Assembly: GCA_028335825.1 (NCBI GenBank)
Contig: JAIOKI010000004.1
Span: 124,001 to 188,000, forward strand
Source: Nosema muscidifuracis
Taxonomy: Eukaryota; Microsporidia; Nosematidae
Direction of reading: 5' to 3'
Length of the DNA stretch: 64,000 nt
The notes beneath the pieces were generated by a model. The model ran no database searches and was not told the DNA's origin. It was given only the letters and a program-made list of their open reading frames with translations. Shown one piece after another: positions 47,181 to 57,428 of this stretch (positions within the stretch are counted from its first letter, which is position 1; every line of letters begins with the position of its first letter). A program made the translations under genes and the position numbers.

Positions 47181-49805
47181 ATGGATATCTTAAAAAAATA
47201 TAACGAGATAAAATCAAATTTATATAAGAACACTGACTTAATATACAATCAAGAAATGTCTACATTATCAGATTTATTAAAAATTAATGACATATCTTTA
47301 ATTAATATACATAATAAGAATGAAATAATAAGTGATTATGAATTTAAATTAGAAGTACTTAATATAATAGAAACTCTTATAGATAATGGTCTTTTAATAA
47401 AAGATAAAACTTTATTGAATACTATTGGAGATTTAGTAATTAAAGATGTACCTGAAATTAATGTAGACTTCTGTCTTATATTAGAAGACTTATCGAAAAA
47501 TGTTTGGTTAAAATGTATTAAAATATTGTTCTATTGTGGGAATATTGAAGATTTACCACAGATTACTGCTTATATGAGTAAACAGGATATACCAGATATT
47601 AGAAATATAAGTTTAGCAATGATATTTAATTTTAAAGAATTTAGATCGTACGATTTAGAAAATTTGAGTCTTTTCTCGTCATTATCTGTCTTATATGATG
47701 TAGTAAAAATTTATAAAAATGAGTTAATTCCAGAAATCAAAGGGAAAATTTTGATAAATTTATATAACAGACTTTCTGAAGATAAATTTGAGAATTCTGA
47801 AAATAACAAATTTTTAGAAAAAATAATGAAAAGTCAAAATTATCTATTTAAAAATTCTAATGTTAAAATGACTTTAAGAGATTTAAAATTCTCTCGATTG
47901 ATTTTTTATGAAATTAATTTTTTACCATTTTATGGATTAATTAGAGTACCTTATAATGGAACATTTTCTAATGATTATATGATGCATATGTATTCACTTA
48001 TTGTGGATGAAAAAAGTGCTTTTTTAGTATTTGATATATTAAGAGCACATGAAGTTATTATAGATATGCATGATGGTATAAACAAATTATTAATTAATAA
48101 ACTTGATCAGAATCAACCAGTAGATCCAAGAGATGAAGATTATTTATTCTTTTTAATGGAAGTTGTAGTTAAAATACTAAAATTTAGTAAAAATAATCAG
48201 ATAATTAAAATTACTTTTATGATGTTCTGTGATATGCTAATGAAATATGTCGTAGAAGATGCTAGTAAGGAAGCTAAAGGAGTTATTTATGAATTTTTAT
48301 CTTTTTATTGTGAAGATAGAGAGACATTTTTAAATATTATAGAATTCTTTAAATCTAAGACATTTTTTACAAAAGACAATCTTGTACAAGTTTTTGATGA
48401 AGATATGAAATCTAAAAAATATTTGGTAATGGGAAGATTGCTTAAATTTTTATACAATATTGATCCTCAACTTTCTATAGAAATGTCTATTTACGCTTTA
48501 CGAAGTGAAGATGTAGAAACCGTTAAAAGCTGTTTTGAAGTTTTCGAAAATGTTGATTACGATATTTCATCTCATCTTATGCTTAATTCTAATCATATTC
48601 GTCGTACAATTCTTAAATCAAGAGATTTAATTAATATTTTAATTAATTATCAAATATCAAAGATAATGCCTTTAGAAGATGTTTTACTTATCAATGTGAT
48701 TATGTCAAAAGATAATACTAAATTTTTTGAATATGCTCGTCTTTTTAAAGATTTCGGTAAGTATATGAATGATAAATTTTTAGAAAGATTAATTAATAAT
48801 TTAGAAGATGGACTTGATTTTTTAGAAACAAGAATGACTTTAAATACAGTTAAATTTATTAAGAATAATGAGAAATGGTTTAATTTATTTTTAGATAATA
48901 ATAGAATGTATTATCCTATTATATTTAAGATATATGAAAAGATGCTTAATATTGACAGGAATATTGAAATGAGTTTTGAAGATGGATTTTTATTATTAGA
49001 AGTACCTGAATCTTCTATTTTTAAAATATTAAGTAAAAAGATAATTTTTAATGTTAATAAGAATAATTCTAAGTATATTACTAATAAAGAATATAAAATG
49101 AATGAAGAAGTTTTAGAAAGTTATATAATATATCTTAAGAGTAGATTATTTGTAGGAGATAATATTGAATCACTCATCAAATATTTAATTACTGATTATG
49201 AAAATATTGATGATATATTAGGTTATTTTAAAATTGTGACAGGTATTAATTTAGATACTAAAAATGAGTCAGTTTTATGCAATTATGATAAAATTGAAAC
49301 ATCATCTTTTATTAACAAATATTACAAAGTTTCTGATTTTGAAAAAATCTTTTTATTTTTACAAGTAGAAGATAATATAAATAGAGAAGATGAAATTCAA
49401 ATATTAAGAATAGTCAAAGATGAAGTAACTCGTATAAGTCTTTTACAAAATAAAAAAAGAGAAGATATAATAATTTATAAGCAGTGTATGCTTCTCCTAC
49501 TTAAACTTAATAATATTGATTCTATTGTTCGTTTAATAGATGATTATGAAGATTCAGATCTTCTTTTAAAAATTAATATAAGAAATTTAATGACAGGTGG
49601 ATTATTTTTTAATACTAAATGTGTAATGAAAGGAAAGAAGAATCTTCAGATTAATGCTATATACTTGTTATATTTTAATAATGTATGGGATATTAATTTA
49701 TTAAGGAATTGGATTAGTGGATTGTATAAAGAATGTAGAGATAGTGATGATTTAAAATATTTAGTGAATGATATCAATAAGAAACATGATATAGAAATAT
49801 ATTAA
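47181..49805 (+). CDS. Large helical-repeat protein, 874 aa
   Basis: The longest gene in the window. All-helical, Leu/Ile/Asn-rich with many amphipathic pairs spaced as in HEAT or armadillo solenoids, with no catalytic motif, signal peptide or membrane segment. One distinctive block is NFLPFYGLIRVPYNGTFSNDYMMHMYSLI. Length and composition suit a nuclear-pore, transport-receptor, coat or RNA-processing scaffold, but I cannot choose. The start follows TTTACCCTTATAA-ATG. It is not shortened compared with other large scaffolds here. Confidence 0.65.
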   Translation: MDILKKYNEIKSNLYKNTDLIYNQEMSTLSDLLKINDISLINIHNKNEIISDYEFKLEVLNIIETLIDNGLLIKDKTLLNTIGDLVIKDVPEINVDFCLILEDLSKNVWLKCIKILFYCGNIEDLPQITAYMSKQDIPDIRNISLAMIFNFKEFRSYDLENLSLFSSLSVLYDVVKIYKNELIPEIKGKILINLYNRLSEDKFENSENNKFLEKIMKSQNYLFKNSNVKMTLRDLKFSRLIFYEINFLPFYGLIRVPYNGTFSNDYMMHMYSLIVDEKSAFLVFDILRAHEVIIDMHDGINKLLINKLDQNQPVDPRDEDYLFFLMEVVVKILKFSKNNQIIKITFMMFCDMLMKYVVEDASKEAKGVIYEFLSFYCEDRETFLNIIEFFKSKTFFTKDNLVQVFDEDMKSKKYLVMGRLLKFLYNIDPQLSIEMSIYALRSEDVETVKSCFEVFENVDYDISSHLMLNSNHIRRTILKSRDLINILINYQISKIMPLEDVLLINVIMSKDNTKFFEYARLFKDFGKYMNDKFLERLINNLEDGLDFLETRMTLNTVKFIKNNEKWFNLFLDNNRMYYPIIFKIYEKMLNIDRNIEMSFEDGFLLLEVPESSIFKILSKKIIFNVNKNNSKYITNKEYKMNEEVLESYIIYLKSRLFVGDNIESLIKYLITDYENIDDILGYFKIVTGINLDTKNESVLCNYDKIETSSFINKYYKVSDFEKIFLFLQVEDNINREDEIQILRIVKDEVTRISLLQNKKREDIIIYKQCMLLLLKLNNIDSIVRLIDDYEDSDLLLKINIRNLMTGGLFFNTKCVMKGKKNLQINAIYLLYFNNVWDINLLRNWISGLYKECRDSDDLKYLVNDINKKHDIEIY

Positions 49806-50475
49806 AGAGAAGATAATAAATAATATTATATGAAGATATTTTAATGTAATATTTTTTAATGTAAATTTTCTAATATAAAATTTTCTAATATAAAATTCTC
49901 TAATATAAGATTTATAAATATAATATTTTTCAACATAAGATTTTTTAATGTAGTAGTTATTATTTTATATATTATAAATTAATCATTATAATATTTTTTA
50001 ATATAATATTTTTAAATATAATATTTTCTAATGTAGTAGTTATTATTTTATATATTATAAATTAATCATTATAATATTTTTTAATATAATATTTTTATTT
50101 AATATAAAATTTTTTAAAAAAATATCATTTATTATTTTATATATAATAAATTATTTAATATAAAATTTGTAATAAAATATGCTAACATTTGTAATGCAAT
50201 ATGTAATTTATTATTTTAATATACAATATATTTATATAAATAATTTTTTAAATTACGTATTTAAATAAATTAATTACACAGAATATTTTATTTAATATAT
50301 ATAAATTACTTTTATATAAATAAAACATTATAAATCTATTTTAATGAAGATGAATATTTTTGATGTAATCATTTTAAAAATTTGTTTTTAATTTATTTTA
50401 AAAAATTTATATAAACGAATTTTAATTTAATTTTAAGTGGATTTTTTGTATAAAATATACTAATTACCCTTCAAC
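49806..50475. repeat. AT-rich spacer with degenerate repeats
   Basis: Copies of TAATATAATATTTTTNAATA and of TTATTATTTTATATATTATA with AATTAATCATTATAA occupy about 49835-50120 of this 670-nt gap. The final 150 nt hold only the start motif of the next gene at 50467-50469. Confidence 0.65.
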
Positions 50476-50970
50476 ATGATATTTAATATTTACATTTTAT
50501 TAGTAATATCGACTAAAGAAAATGATAATAAAGTAGTAGCAGAGAGGGAAAATAATCCAAGTACATCAAATAATTCTTATCAAACAGCATCATCAATAAG
50601 TAAAAAAATAACTGGATTAGAACGAATAAATGAAGATAAGAATATTTATAGTAATATAGATGATTATAGTAAGACTAATACTAATGAAACTAATCTTTTA
50701 AAAATAAATAAAAGTGTATCAGATTATCTTGAATATAATTTGAACAGCTCAGATACATTTAATCATAAAAATAAGTCTTATGAAAAATCTAAATCTAGTC
50801 ATAATTTAAATGAAGATGAAAATTATTATGAAACTATAAATTATACTTCTACTAAAGACAAAAATACATTTGAACTTAGGAATGATGATATTGAATATGA
50901 AGAAGATAGTTTTTGTACAAGTGCTACTTTAAATTGCTGTTATCTTATTTTTTATCCATTTGGTCCCTAA
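50476..50970 (+). CDS. Cassette gene A1: secreted Asn/Ser-rich protein with Cys tail
   Basis: 164 residues. A short signal peptide (MIFNIYILLVIST) is followed by about 130 hydrophilic residues rich in Asn, Ser, Glu and Lys. It ends in a short hydrophobic C terminus FCTSATLNCCYLIFYPFGP. It is the paralogue of 52542-53042: both share the signal peptide, KENN and ENNPSTSN near 30, and the C-terminal CTS-x-CC-x-FGP signature, with little conserved between. The Cys pair could be palmitoylated or the hydrophobic end be an anchor signal. The start follows TACCCTTCAAC-ATG. Confidence 0.7.
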   Translation: MIFNIYILLVISTKENDNKVVAERENNPSTSNNSYQTASSISKKITGLERINEDKNIYSNIDDYSKTNTNETNLLKINKSVSDYLEYNLNSSDTFNHKNKSYEKSKSSHNLNEDENYYETINYTSTKDKNTFELRNDDIEYEEDSFCTSATLNCCYLIFYPFGP

Positions 50971-51072
50971 ATAAAAATCTTGTCTTACTTTAAATAGTAT
51001 TTTAATTTTTAATTGTATTTATTTATTAATTAATTTCGACTAATATAAAATTATATTTCTATCCCCCATAAA

Positions 51073-51453
51073 ATGATACTATTAATAAATTTGATACTTG
51101 CTACATCTCTAAATAATAATTCATACTTAGAGACTGTTTTAGTACACAAGCAATATAATGAAAGTATAGAAGAAATAGATGTTAATGAGACTATAGATTT
51201 TGATATGGCTTCTCAAAATGATTTACTCATAAAAAGAAGACCGTTGTATGACGTAGAGACAGTAAATAATATTGAAATTTTGGAAGAAATAAATGAAGAA
51301 AGAATAGAAGAAAGTATAAAAGAAAGTATAGAAGAAAGTATAGAAGAAGAGATTACAAGATATGATACATATTTTAAATGTATACTATTTGTTGCTGTAG
51401 TAGCTTTTATATCTATTTGCTTATATTATTTATATAAAATAAAATATTTTTAA
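51073..51453 (+). CDS. Cassette gene B1: acidic single-pass membrane protein
   Basis: 126 residues: a signal peptide (MILLINLILATSLNN), an acidic ectodomain with the conserved block IDFDMASQNDLLI, an (I/E)ESIEES-type repeat, and a C-terminal membrane helix (FKCILFVAVVAFISICLYYLY). Paralogue of 53171-53494, in which the first 75 nt of the coding region and its ATCCC leader are almost identical. Product family unknown. It follows gene A1 by about 100 nt and could be co-ordinately expressed. The start follows TATCCCCCATAAA-ATG. Confidence 0.7.
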   Translation: MILLINLILATSLNNNSYLETVLVHKQYNESIEEIDVNETIDFDMASQNDLLIKRRPLYDVETVNNIEILEEINEERIEESIKESIEESIEEEITRYDTYFKCILFVAVVAFISICLYYLYKIKYF

Positions 51454-51560
51454 TTTATCAGTATATTTTGATAGTTTTGATTCTTATATTGATTTTTAAA
51501 ATAAAATATTTTTAATTTATCAGTATATTTTGATAGTTTTGATTCTTATATTGATTTTTA
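51437..51560. repeat. 62-nt direct repeat at the end of gene B1
   Basis: Two nearly identical copies of a 62-nt unit (with TTAATTTATCAGTATATTTT and GATAGTTTTGATTCTTATAT) lie in tandem. The first overlaps the last codons and stop of gene B1, so the gene end itself lies in the repeat. Confidence 0.85.
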
Positions 51561-52541
51561 AAATAATGTGATTGTTTAATTAATTTTTATAGTATGACAT
51601 ATTTTTTATGAATTACTATTATCTTAGTTAAGTATTAAGAGAAACAACTAACGACGTGTTGTGAGTCATTCGCTTTTATTAATATATTATGATATATTTT
51701 ATCGATATGTAGTGTTGTAAGCAGAAAAGTTGCCGGAATTTAAGTAGTTCTCTAACATGCTTTCTCCTGTAATATGGTATTTGTAGATTAATTGTTTATT
51801 GTTCCATTCAGAGTATTTTTGTATCTGCCCATCTAAGATCCAGTGTGAATAACTTTTTTATCAATTCATCATTCTTCTTTTGATAAAATCTATTGATAAA
51901 AATGAATTTAAGAACTAACTAAATATTTTCTGTTATTACAACGGGATTTTATTATTATGACTTTATAATAAATTAATAGATGTTGATTTTAAGATTTATA
52001 TATGTGTATGTTCATTTTTAAATAAATACAAAACTTATTAAAAAATATTTCATATGTTTATAATAGAAAATTTGATTTTAAATTCAAGTAGTGTTTATGT
52101 AAAGATTTAATAATATTGTCATTAAATACTGTTAAAAATATATTCATTTTTTGATGTCATATACCTAATTGGGAAAATAATATCTTGTTTGAATATATAA
52201 ATTTTTAAAATGAGAGAAAATTATGTCATCACTAGTCATAAAAATGATTTTTATGAAATTTTATAAAAATATTTCAAATAAACTATGTTTTTTTCTTATA
52301 TGAATTTACATTCGATATTTTATTTTACAAAAAAAATTTGAATTTATTTTGAAACGATTCTAGTGTCATTATCTTAAATGAAAAGAACAATTAATTTTTT
52401 ATATTTTGTATAAAAAGACAAACAAAATATATAACACTTAATAAAATATTATGGTTATTATTGGTTGTTTTATAACTATTATAAATAATCAATAACTTTT
52501 TTTAATTAGATCCGTTAAAAAATAGTTAATTACCCTTCTTA
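51561..52541. other. Spacer between cassettes, with a coding-like remnant
   Basis: About 980 nt. Near 51718-51918 on the minus strand the sequence is less AT-rich than its surroundings and reads as protein-like stretches (for example YQKKNDELIKKLFTLDLRWADT and SMLENYLNSGNFSAYNTTYR) in broken frames. I take this as the remnant of a gene or element of unknown family. The rest is featureless AT-rich DNA up to the start motif of gene A2. Confidence 0.4.
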
Positions 52542-53042
52542 ATGATATTTAGTGTTTACATTTTATTAGTGCTATCAACTAAAGAAAATAATTTTAGAGT
52601 AAAAAAATTAAGAACAATGTTTGAAAATAATCCAAGTACATCTAATATTTCACATCACATAGAATCATCATCTGAAGATATTATCATGTCAGAACAAATA
52701 AAAGTAGATGTACATAATTCATCTAATCTAGAAAATGATGAAAAGATTGTAACTCAAAGTGAATCAGTGTTTCAAGTAGAAGATAAGAATAATGCTATAA
52801 ATTCAGAGCCTAAAAATAAGCTTTTTATAAATTCTGATATTAAAAATGATACAATAATATCAATTGATTCCAATGAAAATCCAAATGAAAACGAAGAAGT
52901 TATAACATCAGAATCTACTTTTTTAAAAAATACTCATGAATCCAGGAATATTAGTAATAATAAGACCAGGAAAGAAGATGGTTTATGTACAAGTATTTTT
53001 TTGGGATGTTGTGGTTGTTTGGCTTTAATTTTTGGTCCTTAA
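52542..53042 (+). CDS. Cassette gene A2: secreted Asn/Ser-rich protein with Cys tail
   Basis: 166 residues, paralogue of gene A1. Signal peptide MIFSVYILLVLST, shared N-terminal block KENN and ENNPSTSNISHH, a diverged Asn/Ser/Glu-rich middle, and the C-terminal LCTSIFLGCCGCLALIFGP, with four cysteines and FGP at the very end. Upstream TAATTACCCTTCTTA-ATG nearly repeats the A1 leader. Conservation at both ends with a free middle suggests a structural membrane-linked role with a variable exposed part, which is inference. Confidence 0.7.
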   Translation: MIFSVYILLVLSTKENNFRVKKLRTMFENNPSTSNISHHIESSSEDIIMSEQIKVDVHNSSNLENDEKIVTQSESVFQVEDKNNAINSEPKNKLFINSDIKNDTIISIDSNENPNENEEVITSESTFLKNTHESRNISNNKTRKEDGLCTSIFLGCCGCLALIFGP

Positions 53043-53170
53043 ATAAAATTTCTTAACCTATTTTTAAGAATAATCTTAATTTTTAATTTATATAAGCCTA
53101 CTATTTATTCTATTTCTTTTATAAAAAGTATTTTATTTTTGATTAAATAATTTTTTCTATCCCTAATAAA

Positions 53171-53494
53171 ATGATACTGTTAATAAATTTGATACTTGCT
53201 ACATCTCTAAATAATAATTCACAACTAGAGACTATTACAGTACACAGACAACATGATGAAAATTTAGAAACAGTAGATTTTGATATGGCATCCCCAAATG
53301 ATCTACTTATAAATAAAGGATCGTCGTGCGACGTAGAAATAATTAATAATATAGAAATGTCGGAAGAAGCAACTGAAGATAGTATGGAAGAAGATGATAC
53401 ATTCTGTGATACATATTTAAAATATAGTACAATATTTATTTGCGTAGTAACTCTGATAAGTGTTTGTGGTTTAACATTTTTTTCATATATTTAG
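53171..53494 (+). CDS. Cassette gene B2: acidic single-pass membrane protein
   Basis: 107 residues, paralogue of B1. Signal peptide MILLINLILATSLNN, conserved VDFDMASPNDLLI block, shorter acidic region (EEATEDSMEEDD in place of the ESIEES repeat), and a C-terminal membrane helix with two cysteines (IFICVVTLISVCGLTFF). The start follows TATCCCTAATAAA-ATG, matching B1 almost base for base. The difference in length comes from loss or gain of acidic repeat units. Confidence 0.7.
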   Translation: MILLINLILATSLNNNSQLETITVHRQHDENLETVDFDMASPNDLLINKGSSCDVEIINNIEMSEEATEDSMEEDDTFCDTYLKYSTIFICVVTLISVCGLTFFSYI

Positions 53495-54765
53495 AAAAAT
53501 AAAAGTTATTTAATTTAAGAGTGAAATTATTAGCTAATTTTAAGTTTAACAATAAAAGATAACGATGTTTGTAAAGTAAATTTACAAAAATTGTCAAAAT
53601 TGTACCAATCTACGCTGGAGCTGATGCTCGTTGCTTTGATAATTTTTGAATATTTTGAATTATTAAAGGTATTTTTTTATTGTCAAAATTGTAATGTCCA
53701 TTCTTCTATCGCTACTATAATATTAAATAATCTAATAATATATTTAAAATGACATAATATTAACATAATCTTTAAATATATTTTATTGATTTTTTACTAA
53801 TTTTGTTTTTAATCATCAATTATTGAGCTGTTTAATAAAATATATTATAATTATTTGTGAAGAGCTTTCTGTTTATATTTATATTGTAATCTTTACTTAT
53901 TCTAAATAAATTATAAGTTGTAAATATTTTTTAAACTGAGTCGTGTCCTTAATTACATGTTGAGCTAAGATTTTAAATTTATTTTTTAGCTCTTATTAAT
54001 TCTTAAACTACTATGATATTTTTCTCACAATAAGATCTTTAACAATTTTGGTATAAAAAATTTATATGTCAAATAATTGTTGGATATTGCAATTCTTTAA
54101 ATTGGTCTCATCTTTGCTTTAAATTAATCATTATGTATTTTTTAATTTGATACTAAACTTCTAAAATAAATTTTATTCTTTGATTATAGCTTAAATATTA
54201 TTCATTGTAAATAAAATCTATAAAAATATTGTATAAAGATGTATCTATAATTCTAAAAGAGACTTTAGAAATACTTATCTTGATTTGTAAAGCAATTTCT
54301 AAGCACCAAAAAATAGTTAAGAAGGACCTTTTAAATTGTCAGAATTCTCAAACATAAAATTATTTTCTTCAAAAATATATCTTTTAATTTCTTATCAATA
54401 TTAAAAATTACTAAAAAAATGGTAAGTTTAATTTATTTTTCTTAGTTATTCAATAAATTATATAACAGTCAAATAATAATAATATTTTCATACAAAATAT
54501 CTAAAAGCATATATTTAAGTTAAATTTATAATATTATTTATTCTAATTTATAATTAATTTAAATAAAATTTATAAGACGAATTGAATAATTATTAATTTG
54601 TTTAAAAATTTAATTGGTGAATATTATCTAATTCTTAAATAATAATAGATGTAAAGTAGATCGATAATATATTTTCAATACTTAAATTAAATATTTTATA
54701 AAATTTATTTATATTGTTTTTTGATTTATTTTTAATACTTAAATTAAAAAAATTATCCCTCTTAA
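53495..54765. other. Gene-free spacer
   Basis: About 1.27 kb. Near 53600-53640 there is a slightly G+C-richer stretch (CTACGCTGGAGCTGATGCTC) flanked by two copies of ATTGTCAAAATTGTA (53591 and 53680) with an open frame but no ATG at its beginning, left unassigned. The remainder is AT-rich without features. Confidence 0.4.
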
Positions 54766-55233
54766 ATGATGCTAGTCCACTTAATTTTTATAATATCAAC
54801 TATCGTAAATAATATTGAAAATAAGTCTGAAACTATTGAAATGGAAGAAATTATGACCGAAAATTCACCATTATTTAAATTAGAAGAAAATGAAGAATCG
54901 CCAATATCTATAGTAGAAGAAAATGAAGAATTTAATTCAATTGAAGTAGATAAAATTTCGAATAAAGATTCGTCAAAATCTTTAGTAGAAGAAAATAAAG
55001 AATTTAATTCAATTGAAGTGGATAAAATTTCGAATAAAGATTCGTCAAAATCTATAGTAGAAGAAACAGTTGAACAGGAATCTAGAAAAAAAAAAGATAA
55101 AAAACCGACTCCATATAAGTGTTCACTTCCCGCAATGTTATTTATATATTTTTACATTCTAATTTTTTTTGTCTTTTGTTCTCTCTTGATTATAGTAGCC
55201 TTATATTATATAATAAAAAATAATATGGATTGA
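54766..55233 (+). CDS. Cassette-related gene C: acidic membrane protein with 24-residue repeats
   Basis: 155 residues. Signal peptide MMLVHLIFIISTIVNN is similar in kind to the B genes. The ectodomain contains two tandem copies of a 24-residue unit (EFNSIEVDKISNKDSSKS preceded by VEEN), with 72-nt DNA repeats behind them. Then a lysine-rich juxtamembrane segment and a membrane helix (LFIYFYILIFFVFCSLLIIVALYYI). The start follows TTATCCCTCTTAA-ATG like the B genes. It is probably a further diverged member of the family, although the DFDMAS block is missing. Confidence 0.65.
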   Translation: MMLVHLIFIISTIVNNIENKSETIEMEEIMTENSPLFKLEENEESPISIVEENEEFNSIEVDKISNKDSSKSLVEENKEFNSIEVDKISNKDSSKSIVEETVEQESRKKKDKKPTPYKCSLPAMLFIYFYILIFFVFCSLLIIVALYYIIKNNMD

Positions 55234-55415
55234 TTATATTTTATACAATAATTTCTTAATTTAAATGATCATTTTTTAAAGAATTAATACTTCTTGAAAT
55301 AAGAAGTTCATAAAAGCAAAGCTTATCATAAAATGATATGCTTTATTAATTTAAGTATATATTAAATATTTATTATAAATGACCCATTCTCGCAATTGTT
55401 AGATAACATTTAATT

Positions 55416-56354
55416 CTAATAATTTGGTAAGTTGTCAATGGAATCCTGGGAAACAAACCCAGCAGGAATAATATCATTTTTATAAATTGTTAAATCTTTA
55501 TAAGTGTTTTTTATAGTCACATCAGTTACATTAGTAACATACTGAATGTCTTTTTGTACTTTTTTCTCCTCGGGTATTAAATTAGTGACCATGTAAATAA
55601 TAGCAGCAGCTATAGAATCAGGACTTTTACCGGCCAAAATGCCCTTCTCCTGAACATTTTGGGAAATACTAAAAGCCAAGTTTTGTATTTTAATGTTTAA
55701 CTTGAGATCAGAACAAAATCTAGCGACGATATCTTTAGTAGACATCACAGTAAGATTTTCTATATGAGGTGAGATTAATTTAAAACTTCTTCCAATCTCC
55801 CTTTTTTGTACAGAAGTAATAATACTTACTTCTTTGAATGTACGAGGACATGATTCTAGTCTACATGCTATATAAATACATGCACCTACAACCCCTTCGA
55901 TATTTTTACCTTTAAGAAGCTTTTTTTCATCGACAATTTTAAAAATATGGCAAGCCCGGTCTATAACCGTCTTTGTAATATTAGCTCTCTCACAATAAGC
56001 TGTTATTAAATTAATTCCATGTTTAAGAGATCTTTCTGGTCCCCTCATAGCAGTCTTCAATTGTATCTTTTGTAGACTATAAGAGGTTGTTCCGGGAACT
56101 GAAGAAATCATTGTGTCTAATTGTTCAGTATCTAAAAATGGATTGCTTACACTTCCTGTACGACATGGATCAGCTTTATTACTGTCACTGAAGGATCTCC
56201 ACTCACTGGACTCATCGATGATACGATTTACAACTACACATACACATCTACCACATACATTGAATCCACTTCTGTAGTCTTCTATGATATTCTGTGTCTC
56301 ACCACAGTCTGTACATTTTTGTATGTGGGATTTTATTTTAATAGCAGATGACAT
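55416..56354 (-). CDS. SUA7: Transcription initiation factor TFIIB
   Basis: 312 residues of nearly full length. The zinc ribbon uses C14, C17, C34 and C37. The B-reader segment SSEWRSFSD at 49-57 matches the family, then two cyclin folds: RACHIFKIVDEKKLLKGKNIEGVVGACIYIACR (with the LxGK/NxxxVxAACIYIACR motif) and AFSISQNVQEKGILAGKSPDSIAAAIIYMV (with the GRSPxSIAAAxIY motif). TFIIB joins TBP-DNA to RNA polymerase II and sets the start site. The start follows AACCCCAAAAC-ATG. Confidence 0.97.
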   Translation of the reverse strand: MSSAIKIKSHIQKCTDCGETQNIIEDYRSGFNVCGRCVCVVVNRIIDESSEWRSFSDSNKADPCRTGSVSNPFLDTEQLDTMISSVPGTTSYSLQKIQLKTAMRGPERSLKHGINLITAYCERANITKTVIDRACHIFKIVDEKKLLKGKNIEGVVGACIYIACRLESCPRTFKEVSIITSVQKREIGRSFKLISPHIENLTVMSTKDIVARFCSDLKLNIKIQNLAFSISQNVQEKGILAGKSPDSIAAAIIYMVTNLIPEEKKVQKDIQYVTNVTDVTIKNTYKDLTIYKNDIIPAGFVSQDSIDNLPNY

Positions 56355-56737
56355 GTTTTGGGGTTTTAAATTTTCTTATTTTTTAAATTTTAATAGAAAC
56401 AAATAAAAATAAAAAATTGATTTTTCAGTCACCAATTATTAAAAATTGGGTCTCTTTTTTTAAATAAAAATGTTCAAAAAATGAATTATTGAAAATAAAA
56501 AATGTGACCTGTGACTTAGAAAGAACCAATAATAAAACTGAAACTCTAAATAAACAGTAATGAAACAATCATAATTAAAAAAGCTATTATAATGATCATT
56601 ATGTCTAAAAACTCACTTCTAATCATTTGTCATCATTCTTTATTCTTAGTTAGTTTCTAAAACTGGAGTTTTTATGCTAGAATTTTTTTGTCAGTTAAAA
56701 ATAATTTCTAGCTATTTTAAATATTAAAATAAATAAT
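56355..56737. other. Spacer, nothing recognised
   Basis: 383 nt of AT-rich DNA between the TFIIB start and the end of RPS18; no repeats or small genes that I can support. Confidence 0.4.
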
Positions 56738-57226
56738 TTATTTTCTACGGAATACCATACCAGCTCTAATGTGTCTTCCATTAGATTTAGATCTTTGTCC
56801 ATGTACTTTCAATCCACAGGCTACTCTGCATAAACGAACATGTCTCATCTTCTTACCTTTTTCCAACATCATTCTGTACTCTGCATCTAATCTGGTACTT
56901 ACTAAATGAACATTTGTACCATCAACAGGGTTCCTGTTATAATTATAAAAACTAAATGGAATTCCTACACTACTTGGATCATTAATAGCCTTTTGAATCT
57001 TCTCAAGTTCATCATTATTAAGATCACCAGCTCTTCTTAAAACATCAATACCAGTTCTTTTGCAAATAGCATTAGCCATTCTTTTTCCTATACCAGTAAT
57101 AGCAGTCAAAGCATGTGCTATTCTTTTGGTACCATCTACGTTTGTATTGAAAATACGAATGATATGTTGTAATTCCTGAGGATCACTTGTGTACTGTCTA
57201 ACTTCATTTTCAGTTGATGCAGCCAT
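56738..57226 (-). CDS. RPS18: 40S ribosomal protein S18 (uS13)
   Basis: 162 residues, full family length. [57 protein letters not shown] and the C terminus [33 protein letters not shown] match eukaryotic uS13 ([29 protein letters not shown]), though the last residues are more diverged. uS13 lies in the head of the small subunit and contacts uS19 and the large subunit. The start follows TTACCCATAAA-ATG. Confidence 0.96.
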   Translation of the reverse strand: MAASTENEVRQYTSDPQELQHIIRIFNTNVDGTKRIAHALTAITGIGKRMANAICKRTGIDVLRRAGDLNNDELEKIQKAINDPSSVGIPFSFYNYNRNPVDGTNVHLVSTRLDAEYRMMLEKGKKMRHVRLCRVACGLKVHGQRSKSNGRHIRAGMVFRRK

Positions 57227-57428
57227 TTTATGGGTAAAATTTTTTAAAAAAAAATAAAATTGAAGAAACGACTAAAAGACTGTTTAAAAATGAAAAAAAT
57301 TTATACTTGATTGATGGCCTATAATATTTAAATTTAATACGAAAAAAATAAATCAAGTCTAAGTTAATTTTAGAGGGTGTTAAAATTTAGAAATTATTTT
57401 TTAAATATTTTTTTTGATGCCCTTATTA

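Noticed and set aside
53541-53761. Open frame of about 70 codons containing LYQSTLELMLVALIIFEYFELL
   Set aside because: No ATG near the beginning, no start motif, and other frames look equally open; left as undefined spacer.
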